DNA of 64,000 nucleotides from Hahella chejuensis KCTC 2396 (GCF_000012985.1 NC_007645.1:5106581-5170580), one strand, 5' to 3'. Numbered from the stretch's first letter, positions 39,766-49,192 are shown. Notes: generated by a model from the sequence alone, not told the origin. Made by a program: numbers and translations.

Positions 39766-40380
39766 ATGGGTTTAATTCGCACTTTATTTGAATATGGAAA
39801 TCAGGCGTACGAAGGCCTGAAACAGCCCACCGCCGCCCAGCAGACAAAGGCCGACGCGGCCATGGACAATCTTCCTGAGCCAGGAACCGTGACCCTGTCG
39901 GGTCAGCAGCAGGAACAAAGCTCCCGTCCCCGGGTCATGATCAAAGAGTTCCAACAAGGAGTCGGGCAAGATACTGCCTTTGTGCAGCAGACGCTCAGGC
40001 AAAAGCTTGCCGAGTATGGCGTCACCAGCGTACGCGGACAGGTTCGCCTGGGACGCAGCGAAACCGGCGCGCTGGAAATTTCCGGCGCGATTCCGACAGA
40101 GGCCAAACAAAAGATTGAAGCGGATATCAATCGCAACCCGGATATCAAGCAAACATTCGTACGTCTGAGCAATCAGAAGCCCGCACTGGATTACGTGCAG
40201 AACGTCATGCGTCTGCAGAATGCCTATGGGGGCGACAACTCGCTATTCAGTTCGTTGCTTTCCTCCAACCCACAGAACAATTCCCTGCAGGACATCGTAC
40301 AGCGCTTTCACAAAATGGGGTCCGCCGCCGCGGAGATGACCGCAAACTCCGGCTCCGCCTTCTCCATCTCCATCAGCTGA
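39766..40380 (+). CDS. Hypothetical protein, 204 residues
   Basis: I do not recognise this protein. It has no signal peptide and no membrane segment. The N-terminal 45 residues are Gln-rich and likely disordered (AAQQTKADAAMDNL; SGQQQEQSS). The middle (about 50-135) alternates strands and helices, with VRGQVRLGRSETGALEISG, and may be one small domain. The C-terminus is Asn/Ser-rich (SLLSSNPQNNSLQDIVQRF). This composition, with Q/N/S bias and few charged clusters, resembles secreted or surface-associated proteins. Its own promoter must lie in the 173-bp gap to sbcB. Codon use is like its neighbours. Confidence 0.75.
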   Translation: MGLIRTLFEYGNQAYEGLKQPTAAQQTKADAAMDNLPEPGTVTLSGQQQEQSSRPRVMIKEFQQGVGQDTAFVQQTLRQKLAEYGVTSVRGQVRLGRSETGALEISGAIPTEAKQKIEADINRNPDIKQTFVRLSNQKPALDYVQNVMRLQNAYGGDNSLFSSLLSSNPQNNSLQDIVQRFHKMGSAAAEMTANSGSAFSISIS

Positions 40381-40417
40381 TCACGTCAGCCGCCGGCGAT
40401 ACCGGCGGCGCATTCTC

Positions 40418-41035
40418 TCAGAAACTGGAAACGTCGCCCGCGCCTTCCCGCAAGATCACCGGCGCATCGTCGGTCAGGTCAACGACGGAGGTGGGCTCCA
40501 TGCCGCAGAAACCGCCATCGATGATCAAGTCCACCGCATGCTCCAGCATCTGACGGATCTCATAGGGATCGGTCATCGGCATTTCTTCGCCGGGCATAAT
40601 CAAGGTAGAGCTCATCAACGGAGCCCCTAACTCCTCCAACAACGCCTGCGCAATGCGGTTATCAGGCACCCGGATGCCGATTTGACGCCGCTTCGGATGC
40701 AGCAACCTGCGCGGCACTTCCGAAGTCGCCGTCAAAATAAAGGTATAAGCGCCGGGGGTATGGTTTTTCAGCAGTCGATAAGTGCTGTTGTCCACCTTGG
40801 CGTAGGTGGAGATATCGCTCAAATCCCGGCACACCAGCGTAAAGTTATGCTTATCGTCCAGGCGGCGAATGCTCTTGATGCGGTCGGCGGCGTTTTTATC
40901 GCCGATGGCGCATCCCAGCGCATAACCGGAATCCGTGGGGTAAACGATAACGCCGCCGCTGTGGATGATTTCCACCGCCTGGCGAACCAGGCGGGCCTGC
41001 GGGTTATCCTGATGAATCTGGAAGAACTGGCTCAT
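40418..41035 (-). CDS. yciO: YciO/Sua5-family protein, threonylcarbamoyl-AMP synthase-like
   Basis: This 205-residue protein has the Sua5/YrdC/YciO fold. The nucleotide-binding start GGVIVYPTDSGYALGCAIGD, the central IKSIRRLDDKHNFTLVCRDL and the ending PTSVVDLTDDAPVILREGAGD are clear. The KRRQIGIRVPDNRIAQALLEEL stretch fits YciO more than TsaC. True TsaC makes threonylcarbamoyl-AMP for t6A in tRNA; YciO proteins are close paralogues with weak or different activity. I therefore favour the paralogue, with the true tsaC probably elsewhere. bolA follows upstream after eight bases on the same strand, so the two are likely co-transcribed. Confidence 0.88.
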   Translation of the reverse strand: MSQFFQIHQDNPQARLVRQAVEIIHSGGVIVYPTDSGYALGCAIGDKNAADRIKSIRRLDDKHNFTLVCRDLSDISTYAKVDNSTYRLLKNHTPGAYTFILTATSEVPRRLLHPKRRQIGIRVPDNRIAQALLEELGAPLMSSTLIMPGEEMPMTDPYEIRQMLEHAVDLIIDGGFCGMEPTSVVDLTDDAPVILREGAGDVSSF

Positions 41036-41043
41036 TGACCGCC

Positions 41044-41367
41044 CTACTCCGTTTTGGCTTTTTTACTACCGCCCATGCAATTGGGCGAGTCTGGGGCCTG
41101 GCCTTTTTCCAGCCATTCCTGCGGGGTGAAGGTATGCAGCGCCAGCGCGTGAATGCCTTGCTGCATCAACTCGCCCAGCACTGCATATACTTTCTGGTGC
41201 CGTTGCACGGAACGCATGTCGGTAAATTGCGGCGTCACCAACACCACTTTGAAATGGGTTTCCGAATTAGGGGGGACGCTGTGCATGTGGCTTTCATTGA
41301 TCACCTCCAGGTGCGTCGGAGTGAAAGCCTCTTTTAACTTATTCTCAACAGAGATCTGGATTTTCAT
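41044..41367 (-). CDS. bolA: BolA-family regulator
   Basis: BolA is a stress- and stationary-phase morphology regulator that binds glutaredoxins through Fe-S clusters. The 107-residue protein has the class motifs HLEVINESHMHSVPPNSETH and FKVVLVTPQF, and the conserved block GIHALALHTFTPQEW. The SETHFKV form marks it as BolA proper and not IbaG. The C-terminal tail (CMGGSKKAKTE) is basic. It is the first gene of a two-gene unit with the YciO-like gene. Confidence 0.94.
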   Translation of the reverse strand: MKIQISVENKLKEAFTPTHLEVINESHMHSVPPNSETHFKVVLVTPQFTDMRSVQRHQKVYAVLGELMQQGIHALALHTFTPQEWLEKGQAPDSPNCMGGSKKAKTE

Positions 41368-41484
41368 ATTTTATTCAGCAGATAGGATTAGACAGCAAGC
41401 CGCCGCGACGGGACCCGTCGCGGCGTAGATAATGACTACACTATAAACCACTCCGCCGCATTCGACGAGCGGAGCGACCACCGC

Positions 41485-43614
41485 TTATCTCACTGTGACG
41501 CCGGCCACCACTGGATAAGGCTCCGCGCGATTGGCCGCATAGTCCCGCATCCACACTTTAAAGATGTACTTTCCCGGCGCGACGACATTCCCTGTGCCGG
41601 AACGTCCGTCCCAGTCTATCGCGACACGGCGTTCGCCAATCAAAGGCTCCCGATACAGCTCTCGCACCAGAGAACCGCCTCGCGCCTCGTAGACATATAC
41701 TGTCGTCAACGCGCCTTCATTGAGATCAAACTCCAGGCGCGCCTTGTCGTCTGATTGATCTCCATTGGGTGTAATCACTTCCGGCGTGACGCTGATATTC
41801 GCCCATTGCGGGGCGACGGTGTCCACAATCACCCGCAACTCGCCATTTACACTGATTCCCTGGGTGTCTGTGGCTGACAACGCAATCACATAACGATCAT
41901 CCGCCACCTTAACGCCGCTGAAATCACGGCCGTCCCACACTTTATCAAGCGAAACGCCGCTGCCTTGTTGACGAAACAATTCCACTCCATCCCGGTTTTG
42001 ATAACTAAGCGTCCAATCGAGATTCTTGTTGAAGCTTGCTTTAAGCGTGACGTTATCGCGCCGTCCATCGCCATCTGGACCAAATTCCGCATAGTTGGAC
42101 TCATAGCTCAACAATTGCGGCGGTTCCGAGTCTGATACGGTGTTCACGCTGAAATACACTTCTGCCGGAGCCGCCGCCACGCCGTCCAGATCCACGCCAG
42201 TAATCAAGAACCGATAAGAGCCGTCCGGAGTGACTACGCCATTGTGGTCCAGCCCATCCCAAGTCAAGTCGAAGCGCTCTCCATTGCCGCGAAACACGTT
42301 CACCGGCTCATCCTCCGGCGTGAGGACAGAGGCCTCCCATTGCAGCGGAGCGGTGAAATCGGCGCGTACTCTCAACGTGTCATTGGAGCCGTCGCCGTTT
42401 GGACTGAAGGGAGAGGGCTTGGCGGTGGCGTTCTTGATCGCCGCCAAGCCCTGCATCCCTCGCGCCACGATAATCTCAAAATTGCCACTGCGATTATCGT
42501 CCCAGGCGACGAATATGCCGCCGGACTCATTGACCGCCACCCTGGTCACCAGGGACCCCAATTCACTGGGAGATATATTGGCGGCGGGGGAAAACGTCAG
42601 GGCTCTGTCTGTGGAGTAGGCGAACATCGCTTCGTAGTTGCCCGGGGTCGTATCCTGCCAAACGACATACAACACGCCGTCGGTATCCGTGGTCAAATCC
42701 GGGCCGATTGAGGAACCCGGATTACGGCTGATGTTGCCGGGCGGCGCAAAATGCTGCCCGCCATCCTCAGATCGCGCCACATATATCTCCGCCTCATCAT
42801 TGATCTGCTCACTCCAACCGATGTAAACATTGCTGCCCGCATCCGCCGCCAGCGAAACGGAAGATGACGCCGCACTGCTAGCGGAAATACTCACCGGCCG
42901 GGAGAAGCTGCGCCCGCCGTTTCTGGAATACATGTGATAGATATTCTGTGCGTTGGTCCAGGCCACGTGGATACGCCGATCTCCTCCCGCCGTCATACGC
43001 ACGCTGGAGACAAAGTTGGCTTTCATCTTGGCGACTTGCTGAAAACTGTCGCCTCCGTCCACGCTCTGGGTCACTATCACTTCTTCCGTCCCGGTGTCGG
43101 TCCAGGCCACATAGATCACGTTCCCCGAGTCCACCAGAATATCCGCCCGCACCGAGGCGCTGTCGTCCCCAGAAAGGCTGACGGCCTGGGAAAAAGTTTT
43201 GCCGCCATCCTCCGAACGCACGTAAAGAATCGTAGAGGCGCCGTACAAAGTATCCTGCCACACCACATGCACTCGACCGTGAGAGTCCACCGCCACATCC
43301 GGCGCGCTGGATTGGCCGGAGGACGACGACAATTGCTTCGGCGGCGTGTAGTTTTCACCTTTATCGCGAGAGCGCGCGAACATCACTTCCTTCACCCCGG
43401 AACTGTTATCGTCCCAGGTTACAAAGAGATTATCGCCTTGGGTCACCAGGCTGGGGTTAAAACTCAAACCATCTGAATAGGACAGATTTACAGGCGGGTA
43501 AAAATTAATCTCCGCAAGAGTGGGTACAGCAAAGGCCGTCAACAATGCAAAAAGGGCCAGACGCAAATGAAGTTTACATCCTGTTTCTCGCTTAAAAGTC
43601 CTTATTACTTTCAT
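41485..43614 (-). CDS. Secreted Asp-box (BNR) and FlgD-Ig repeat protein
   Basis: This 709-residue exported protein has a signal peptide (LRLALFALLTAFAVPTLA). Residues about 35-400 contain at least six Asp-box/BNR units of the form SxDxGxxF (SRDKGENY, SEDGGKTF, SVDGGDSF, SRNGGRSF, SEDGGQHF, STDRALTF), predicting a six-bladed sialidase-like propeller. Residues about 405-705 hold three FlgD-like Ig domains, each beginning PNGDG or similar (PFSPNGDGSNDTLRV, FGPDGDGRRDNV, ITPNGDQSDDKARLEF). I see no sialidase catalytic triad evidence such as an FRIP motif, so a binding or scaffold role is as likely as hydrolysis. It is divergent from a sensor operon at 44167. Confidence 0.85.
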   Translation of the reverse strand: MKVIRTFKRETGCKLHLRLALFALLTAFAVPTLAEINFYPPVNLSYSDGLSFNPSLVTQGDNLFVTWDDNSSGVKEVMFARSRDKGENYTPPKQLSSSSGQSSAPDVAVDSHGRVHVVWQDTLYGASTILYVRSEDGGKTFSQAVSLSGDDSASVRADILVDSGNVIYVAWTDTGTEEVIVTQSVDGGDSFQQVAKMKANFVSSVRMTAGGDRRIHVAWTNAQNIYHMYSRNGGRSFSRPVSISASSAASSSVSLAADAGSNVYIGWSEQINDEAEIYVARSEDGGQHFAPPGNISRNPGSSIGPDLTTDTDGVLYVVWQDTTPGNYEAMFAYSTDRALTFSPAANISPSELGSLVTRVAVNESGGIFVAWDDNRSGNFEIIVARGMQGLAAIKNATAKPSPFSPNGDGSNDTLRVRADFTAPLQWEASVLTPEDEPVNVFRGNGERFDLTWDGLDHNGVVTPDGSYRFLITGVDLDGVAAAPAEVYFSVNTVSDSEPPQLLSYESNYAEFGPDGDGRRDNVTLKASFNKNLDWTLSYQNRDGVELFRQQGSGVSLDKVWDGRDFSGVKVADDRYVIALSATDTQGISVNGELRVIVDTVAPQWANISVTPEVITPNGDQSDDKARLEFDLNEGALTTVYVYEARGGSLVRELYREPLIGERRVAIDWDGRSGTGNVVAPGKYIFKVWMRDYAANRAEPYPVVAGVTVR

Positions 43615-44166
43615 TTTCCTTCTCCACAGCGACCATTGCGGTCACCGCTATTTCCTTATATTCGCCGTCCATCCCTTGTTCAGGAAGTCGCGAAAGGCGA
43701 ACTGCGCGCTTCGCTTGCATACTGGAGACCCTGATCGCCGGTCCCCGCGGCCACTGCGCCCCTCGCCTTTGGACGGTTCCATTACCTGCTTGTTCGCCTG
43801 CCACCACAGCGAACGCTCTGGCGCGGAATGCTGCGGCCATCCCTGGGATTGGTCCACGCCATGGCAGGGTTTTCGGGACAGTCGCCAGCGCCAATAATAT
43901 ATCCAACTTGCCCACGAGGACCATGGCTACGGCCTGCGATGCAAAAAGTAGCTTGTTGTTACATTTTTAAATTGCTCACAAAATCCATTTCAGTTGAAGT
44001 AGACCTTGCCCTAGTCCGGCTTTTCGCAAGGTTTGCAGTCTTCTGAAAAAGTCTCCGAAACTGGTGCGGTTCAACCCTGTACGCACATTTTTCGGCAAAA
44101 GTTAGCGAGATTGGTGGTTTACTGCCAAACTTAGATATACATCAAACAGTTAGACGAACGCAGACT
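43615..44166. other. Intergenic region, Asp-box protein / response regulator
   Basis: This 552-bp gap carries divergent promoters. Frames such as 43592-43924 (minus, 110 residues) and 43648-43857 (minus) exist, but they lack homology I can name, overlap each other in different frames and run into the Asp-box gene. The GC-rich portion (43660-43900) could be a dispersed intergenic repeat. AGAAGGAAA precedes the Asp-box ATG. Confidence 0.45.
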
Positions 44167-44853
44167 ATGAAAATCGGACTTCTAGAAGACGACCAGAATC
44201 TGGCGGACCAGCTATTGCTAAATCTGCGGAACTCAGATTTTCAATGCCGCCATTACAATACGGGGAAAGATTTTTTATTCGCCGTCACCCATGACAGCTT
44301 CGATTTGCTCATTATGGACTGGCAACTGCCGGATATGGACGGCATCGACATCCTCCGCAAAGTGCGGCAGCAGCAGGAATGGCCAATCCCGGTGCTATTC
44401 CTGACCCAGCGCGAAGCGGAGGAAGATATTATTGAGGCGCTGGAGGCCGGCGCCGACGATTACATGGTGAAGCCGGCGCGACCCGGCGAACTCATCGCCC
44501 GGCTCAAGGCGTTGAGTCGGAGAAACCGCACGGAGGAGAGCGATGCCGAAGAAGCCAGCTACGGCCCCTTCAGCATCAACCACAAGAAACGGACCATTCA
44601 ACTGAACGGCGAGCCGCTGACGTTGACGGACAAAGACTTCGACCTGACCACGTTTTTGTTCGAAAACAAAGGCCGCCTGCTGTCGCGCAAGTACCTGCTG
44701 GAGCGGGTCTGGGGCGTTAGCAGCGACATCAATACCCGCACCGTAGACACGCATATGAGCCGTCTGCGGCGAAAACTGGGAATCAAACCGGAAAACGGAT
44801 TTCGCATTAAAACCATTTACCAGCACGGTTATCGGCTGGAGGAAGTGGAATAG
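44167..44853 (+). CDS. OmpR-family response regulator
   Basis: This 228-residue protein has an N-terminal receiver domain (about 1-118) and a C-terminal winged-helix DNA-binding domain (about 130-226). The acidic pocket is LLEDDQN, the phospho-acceptor is Asp51 in LLIMDWQLPDMDG, and the conserved lysine is in YMVKPARPGE. The output domain ends RRKLGIKPENGFRIKTIYQHGYRL. It is the first gene of a probable operon with the FecR-LysM protein (62 bp later) and the CHASE2 kinase. This placement predicts it as the kinase's partner. Target genes are unknown; the divergent Asp-box gene is a natural candidate. Confidence 0.95.
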   Translation: MKIGLLEDDQNLADQLLLNLRNSDFQCRHYNTGKDFLFAVTHDSFDLLIMDWQLPDMDGIDILRKVRQQQEWPIPVLFLTQREAEEDIIEALEAGADDYMVKPARPGELIARLKALSRRNRTEESDAEEASYGPFSINHKKRTIQLNGEPLTLTDKDFDLTTFLFENKGRLLSRKYLLERVWGVSSDINTRTVDTHMSRLRRKLGIKPENGFRIKTIYQHGYRLEEVE

Positions 44854-44914
44854 GTCGGCTTTGTCCGGGTATCGCGGCCAACGATTGACAACACTGCGAA
44901 TATTGGGAGTCTGA

Positions 44915-46495
44915 TTGAAACAGAGCAAACGCCACTTGCTGTGGTTGTGGTTCCTGTGCTGGTTCTCCTGCGCCGGGTTGGCTCAAGAGCCCGACAAGAT
45001 GGAATGGACCTACACCACCCGCCCCAACGACAGTCTGCAAAGCATCGGTGAGCGCTTTCTTGCGCCTAATCGCGGCTGGGATGCGCTCATGCGTTATAAC
45101 AGTCTCAACGACGCCTGGTCGCTGACGCCCGGCACTCAGCTGAGGATTCCTGTGGCCTGGCTGCGCCATTATCCGCAATCCGCGTCACTGCTTAATCTGC
45201 GCGGCAAAGTATGGCTGCGTAAAGCGCACACCTCCCATTATGTGTTGGCGACACAGGAAGCCAAACTGGAAATCGGCGACGAAATCAAAACTGACGAGGG
45301 GGCGGCGCTGGTCGGTTTCGCGGACGGCAGCGAACTGACTGTCTCCCGCCAGTCCATCGTGATCTTCAATACTCTGACTCATTACGGCGATACCGGCATG
45401 GTGGATACGCGGTTGCGTCTGCTGCGAGGCAAAATGCAGCAGAAAGTGACGCCCCGCCGAGGCCCTGCTTCCCGCTATGAAGTCTCCACGCCGTCCGCCG
45501 TAGCGGCGGTGCGCGGCACAGCTTTCCGCTTGCGGGCGACCTCTGAGGTTACGGTGGCGGAAGTCACCGAGGGCGTGGTGGAAGTCTCCAACGCCACCGC
45601 CTCCCGCAAACTGTATAAAGGACAGGGCGCCACGGTGGGCTCCGGTTCCGCCTTCTATGAAATTCAACTACCGGAAGCCCCGGAGGTATCCGCTTCAGCG
45701 GTGTATAACGCCGCGCCAGTGAAGTTGAGCTGGGCCCCAGTGACAAACGCGACGGCTTACGTTATCGAAGTGTTTAAAGGCGATGGCAAGGAGCTGCCGG
45801 TTTTTTCCCAGCAAATTGACGCTCCCCTGGTTGAATTGCCCGACCTGGGCAATGGCGACTACCGTTTACTGCTTCGCGCGGTGGACCCGGGAGGATTGGA
45901 GGGCGTGGATACGGAAGTGCGCTTCAGGGTGGAGCAAAAGGCGGAGCCGGCGCAGCTGATTACGCCGCTGACCGGGGCGTTGCTGCGAGAGCCGCGCCCC
46001 GTCTTCCGCTGGCGACTGGACACGCCAACTCAGATGTCCAGCCTTGAAATCTCCGCCGATCCTCAGTTCACCGCCCTCTACACCCGCACCCCCTTCTCTT
46101 CCATCTCCAGCGCCCAAGCCGAACGTAACCTGAACGCAGGCGAATATTTCTGGCGCATCGCCACCCTGGCCGGCGGTGACGACTTTTCCTATAGCGAGTC
46201 GCGGAGATTCACCATTCTGGGAAAGCTTGACGACACCCACGTCATAGCGGTGAATTATTTTGAAGAAAAAGCGAAAGTGTTCTGGAAAAGCGTGGCCAAT
46301 GCAGACCGGTATATACTTCAGTTGGCGGAAGACGAATTTTTCAACCGGGTCATCGAAGAGCAACAGGTGGAGAAAACCTCCGCCAACCTCCGTCTGACTC
46401 CGGAAAAGACATACTGGATTCGCATCAGACCGGTGGCGGGACCACTCTACTCCTCCAACTTCGGCGCGACCCAGGCAGTCAGAATAGAGCCGTAG
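44915..46495 (+). CDS. LysM-FecR domain periplasmic protein (TTG start)
   Basis: This 526-residue exported protein starts at TTG 44915, with GGGAG five bases upstream, and has a signal peptide (KQSKRHLLWLWFLCWFSCAGLA). A LysM-like domain (about 30-75; YTTRPNDSLQSIGERFLAP) would bind peptidoglycan. A FecR domain (about 95-205) follows, with GDEIKTDEGAALVGFADGSE and STPSAVAAVRGTAFRL. Two or three Ig/FN3-like domains complete it (about 225-520; PVKLSWAPVTNATAYVIEVF). FecR domains usually relay envelope signals. Lying between a response regulator and a CHASE2 kinase, it is probably the sensory or accessory part of the system. Confidence 0.9.
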   Translation: MKQSKRHLLWLWFLCWFSCAGLAQEPDKMEWTYTTRPNDSLQSIGERFLAPNRGWDALMRYNSLNDAWSLTPGTQLRIPVAWLRHYPQSASLLNLRGKVWLRKAHTSHYVLATQEAKLEIGDEIKTDEGAALVGFADGSELTVSRQSIVIFNTLTHYGDTGMVDTRLRLLRGKMQQKVTPRRGPASRYEVSTPSAVAAVRGTAFRLRATSEVTVAEVTEGVVEVSNATASRKLYKGQGATVGSGSAFYEIQLPEAPEVSASAVYNAAPVKLSWAPVTNATAYVIEVFKGDGKELPVFSQQIDAPLVELPDLGNGDYRLLLRAVDPGGLEGVDTEVRFRVEQKAEPAQLITPLTGALLREPRPVFRWRLDTPTQMSSLEISADPQFTALYTRTPFSSISSAQAERNLNAGEYFWRIATLAGGDDFSYSESRRFTILGKLDDTHVIAVNYFEEKAKVFWKSVANADRYILQLAEDEFFNRVIEEQQVEKTSANLRLTPEKTYWIRIRPVAGPLYSSNFGATQAVRIEP

Positions 46496-46585
46496 GCTCC
46501 GCCCGCCCCGTTATCCGCATGAGGCGTACAGGGCGCAATCAACGTCAGGAATAATTAACTCACAACAATAAAGGGCCCTTATGGG

Positions 46586-49192
46586 ATGACCCCAGGCAAA
46601 CCTGATGCGCAGCCCAACCCGCCCCCCAAGCGGGACAACGTTTCCCAAGTTCGCCACAGCCGCGGCTTCCCCGTCACCGAGCGTTATCTCTTCGCCGCTA
46701 TTCTTGTGGGTCTCTGCTTCCTGCTGATTTCCAGCGGCTGGATGCAGCGGCTGGACTACCTGTTTTACGACTTCTGTCTCAAGGTGCGCCCCATCAGCAC
46801 CAGCACCTCCAGCGTCATCGTCGCCATTGATGAAAAGAGCCTGCTGGAATATGGTCGCTGGCCCTGGCCGCGAGACCGTCACGCCGCTTTGATCAAACGC
46901 CTGCGCAACTCCGGCGCCCGCGCCGTGGCGTTCGACCTGCTGCTGTCCGAACCCAGTTCTCCTGAAGCAGACCAGGCTTTCGCCCAAGCCATGGCGGAGG
47001 CAGGCAAAGTGTTTCTACCTTTGCATATTGATCATGTCGGCAATACCGGCCGCCTCACCGAGATTCTTCCCATCGCTCAGTTCATCGATACCGCGGAGGG
47101 CCTGGGACACGCACAGATGGAATTGGACGCCGACGGCATCGCCCGCGGGCTGTATCTGTATCAGGGCCTGGGAGACAGTCATTGGCCAAGTCTGGCGCTA
47201 TCGGTGCACCAAAACCTGTATCCTGACAAGCGCCAGAAGAAAGAAGAACAGGATAACGGCGGCGCCTTCAACATCCGCGAACAGTACCGCCTGATCCCGT
47301 TTATTGGAGCGCCAGGCAGCTTCCCGACGTTATCTTACAGCGAGGTCATGCATGGCGAGCTTCCTCCTGACTATTTCCAGAACCGGGTCGTATTTGTGGG
47401 CGCCACCGCCGCCGGCCTGGGCGACATCCTGCCGACGCCGGTGTCCGGCGCTTCCACCAGCATGGCGGGTGTGGAAGTGCACGCCAACGTCTTCGAAGGT
47501 CTGGTGCGCAATAATATGCATCGCCTGATTTCCCCCACCTGGCAATATCTGTTGTCGCTCAGCCTGGTGCTGATCGCCGCACTGGTGTATCCACGGGTGT
47601 CGCCGGAAAAAAATCTTCCGTTAACTCTCGCCCTGGCGTTGTCAGTGCTGGTGTTCAGTTACTTGCTGCTGGCGCTGGACCACCAATGGTATCCACCGGC
47701 GTCGGTCGTACTCTCCCTGATATTCGCCTATCCATTCTGGAGCTGGCGACGCCTGAGTCGCCTCAATCAGTTTCTGAATCAGGAATTGAAGCGACTGGAG
47801 GAAGAGCCGCGTCTGCAACAAGGCGACATCTATGACTCTCCCCAACAGTGGGCGCAACAAGTCACCCGCCTGCTCAAGCCCGCCCTGTGGGAGTTTCGCG
47901 AAATCGCCCCGGGAGGGCAGCAGCGCATCGATATAAACGCCGATGCGGGCATGATGGAAATCCTTCTGCCGGTATCCGACGCCGTCGGCAAAATGGCGCT
48001 ATACATGCGTTTCGAAGATCACCCGGACCAGCTCCAGCAGGCCGCAGACTATCTGCAGCGTCTATATCCCCGGCTGATGCAGAAAACCACTCTCCGCCAG
48101 CCATCCAGCGAGCTTATTGACCGTCGCATCTCTCAGGTGCGCTTCGCCATCGCCGCCATCCGCGACATGCGCAAGTTCGTTTCCGAAACCATCGCCAACA
48201 TGCCCGACGGCGTGCTGGTGGGCGATGAGGTCGGCCGCATCCTGTACCTGAATGAACACGCCAGCCGTTGGCTGAGCGCCAATGCGACCACCAACGCCTA
48301 TATCGCCGAATGCATGCCTATCGCCAATAAGTTCACGCCGGCGCTGTGGGATTCGGTGGTGCGCAAAGTGCTGGTGGAAGGCGAAGCCCAGTCCATGGAA
48401 TTGCACACCCGCAATACCGCCGTACTGATCTCTCTGGCGCCGATGCGCTTCACTCACTTGAACGCCAACGGCATTATCGTCAATTTCTCCGACATCACGC
48501 CGATCCATGAGGCCCAGCAAAAACGTCTGGAGACCATTCACTTCATCTCTCACGATCTGCGCGCGCCGCTGGCCTCGCAACTGGCGTTGCTGGACACCCT
48601 GAGCGCAGCGTTGCCTGACGCCAAACTGGCGGCCAAAATCGACGCCGCCCGCGAACTCACGCAAAAGAGTCTGGCCATGGCGGAGGCGTTCCTGCAACTG
48701 GCGCGGGTGGAAGCGGCGGATCATATTCATTTTTACGATTGCGAGCTGTTGGACATCGTGGATAACGCGGTGGACTCTATCTCTCCCAGCGCCCTCACCC
48801 GCGGCATTGCGGTGCAGGTGTACTGCGAAGAGGACTCACTGCCCATTAAAGCCAATGCGGACCTGTTGGAGCGGGCCCTGGTCAACCTGTTACAGAACGC
48901 CGTCAAATTCACGCCGCAGAATCACAGCATCGAATTGAAGCTGGAAAAAACCGACGCAGGCACGTTGATCTACTTACGCGATCAGGGGCCTGGCATCGCC
49001 GCATCAGAAATCCCCTACCTGTTCGAACGTTTTCGCCGCACCCATGCTTCCGAACAGCAGGGCGTGCAAGGCAGCGGCTTGGGGTTGCGCTTCGTCAAAC
49101 TGGTTATCGACCGTCATGGCGGAGCCATCCGAGTAAACAGCGTGTTGGGGCAAGGGACGGAGTTCGTGATCGAGCTACCTGACGCAGTGTGA
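46586..49192 (+). CDS. CHASE2-PAS sensor histidine kinase
   Basis: This 868-residue inner-membrane kinase has, in order: a membrane segment (about 30-50); an extracytoplasmic CHASE2 domain (about 50-315; SSVIVAIDEKSLLEYGRWPWPR and PTPVSGASTSMAGVEVHANVFEGL); three closely spaced membrane segments (about 318-395); a PAS-like region (about 530-650; IANMPDGVLVGDEVGRILYLNEHA); the HisKA box FISHDLRAPLASQ with the phospho-acceptor His near 656; and an ATPase domain with NLLQNAVKFTP, RDQGPGIA and GSGLGLRFVKLVIDRHGG. CHASE2 ligands are unknown. It is the third gene after the response regulator and the FecR protein. Confidence 0.94.
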   Translation: MTPGKPDAQPNPPPKRDNVSQVRHSRGFPVTERYLFAAILVGLCFLLISSGWMQRLDYLFYDFCLKVRPISTSTSSVIVAIDEKSLLEYGRWPWPRDRHAALIKRLRNSGARAVAFDLLLSEPSSPEADQAFAQAMAEAGKVFLPLHIDHVGNTGRLTEILPIAQFIDTAEGLGHAQMELDADGIARGLYLYQGLGDSHWPSLALSVHQNLYPDKRQKKEEQDNGGAFNIREQYRLIPFIGAPGSFPTLSYSEVMHGELPPDYFQNRVVFVGATAAGLGDILPTPVSGASTSMAGVEVHANVFEGLVRNNMHRLISPTWQYLLSLSLVLIAALVYPRVSPEKNLPLTLALALSVLVFSYLLLALDHQWYPPASVVLSLIFAYPFWSWRRLSRLNQFLNQELKRLEEEPRLQQGDIYDSPQQWAQQVTRLLKPALWEFREIAPGGQQRIDINADAGMMEILLPVSDAVGKMALYMRFEDHPDQLQQAADYLQRLYPRLMQKTTLRQPSSELIDRRISQVRFAIAAIRDMRKFVSETIANMPDGVLVGDEVGRILYLNEHASRWLSANATTNAYIAECMPIANKFTPALWDSVVRKVLVEGEAQSMELHTRNTAVLISLAPMRFTHLNANGIIVNFSDITPIHEAQQKRLETIHFISHDLRAPLASQLALLDTLSAALPDAKLAAKIDAARELTQKSLAMAEAFLQLARVEAADHIHFYDCELLDIVDNAVDSISPSALTRGIAVQVYCEEDSLPIKANADLLERALVNLLQNAVKFTPQNHSIELKLEKTDAGTLIYLRDQGPGIAASEIPYLFERFRRTHASEQQGVQGSGLGLRFVKLVIDRHGGAIRVNSVLGQGTEFVIELPDAV

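Noticed and set aside
43592-43924. A 110-residue minus-strand frame overlapping the Asp-box gene start
   Set aside because: It overlaps the gene in another frame, has no recognisable domain and competes with other frames in the same stretch; kept only as a possible repeat.
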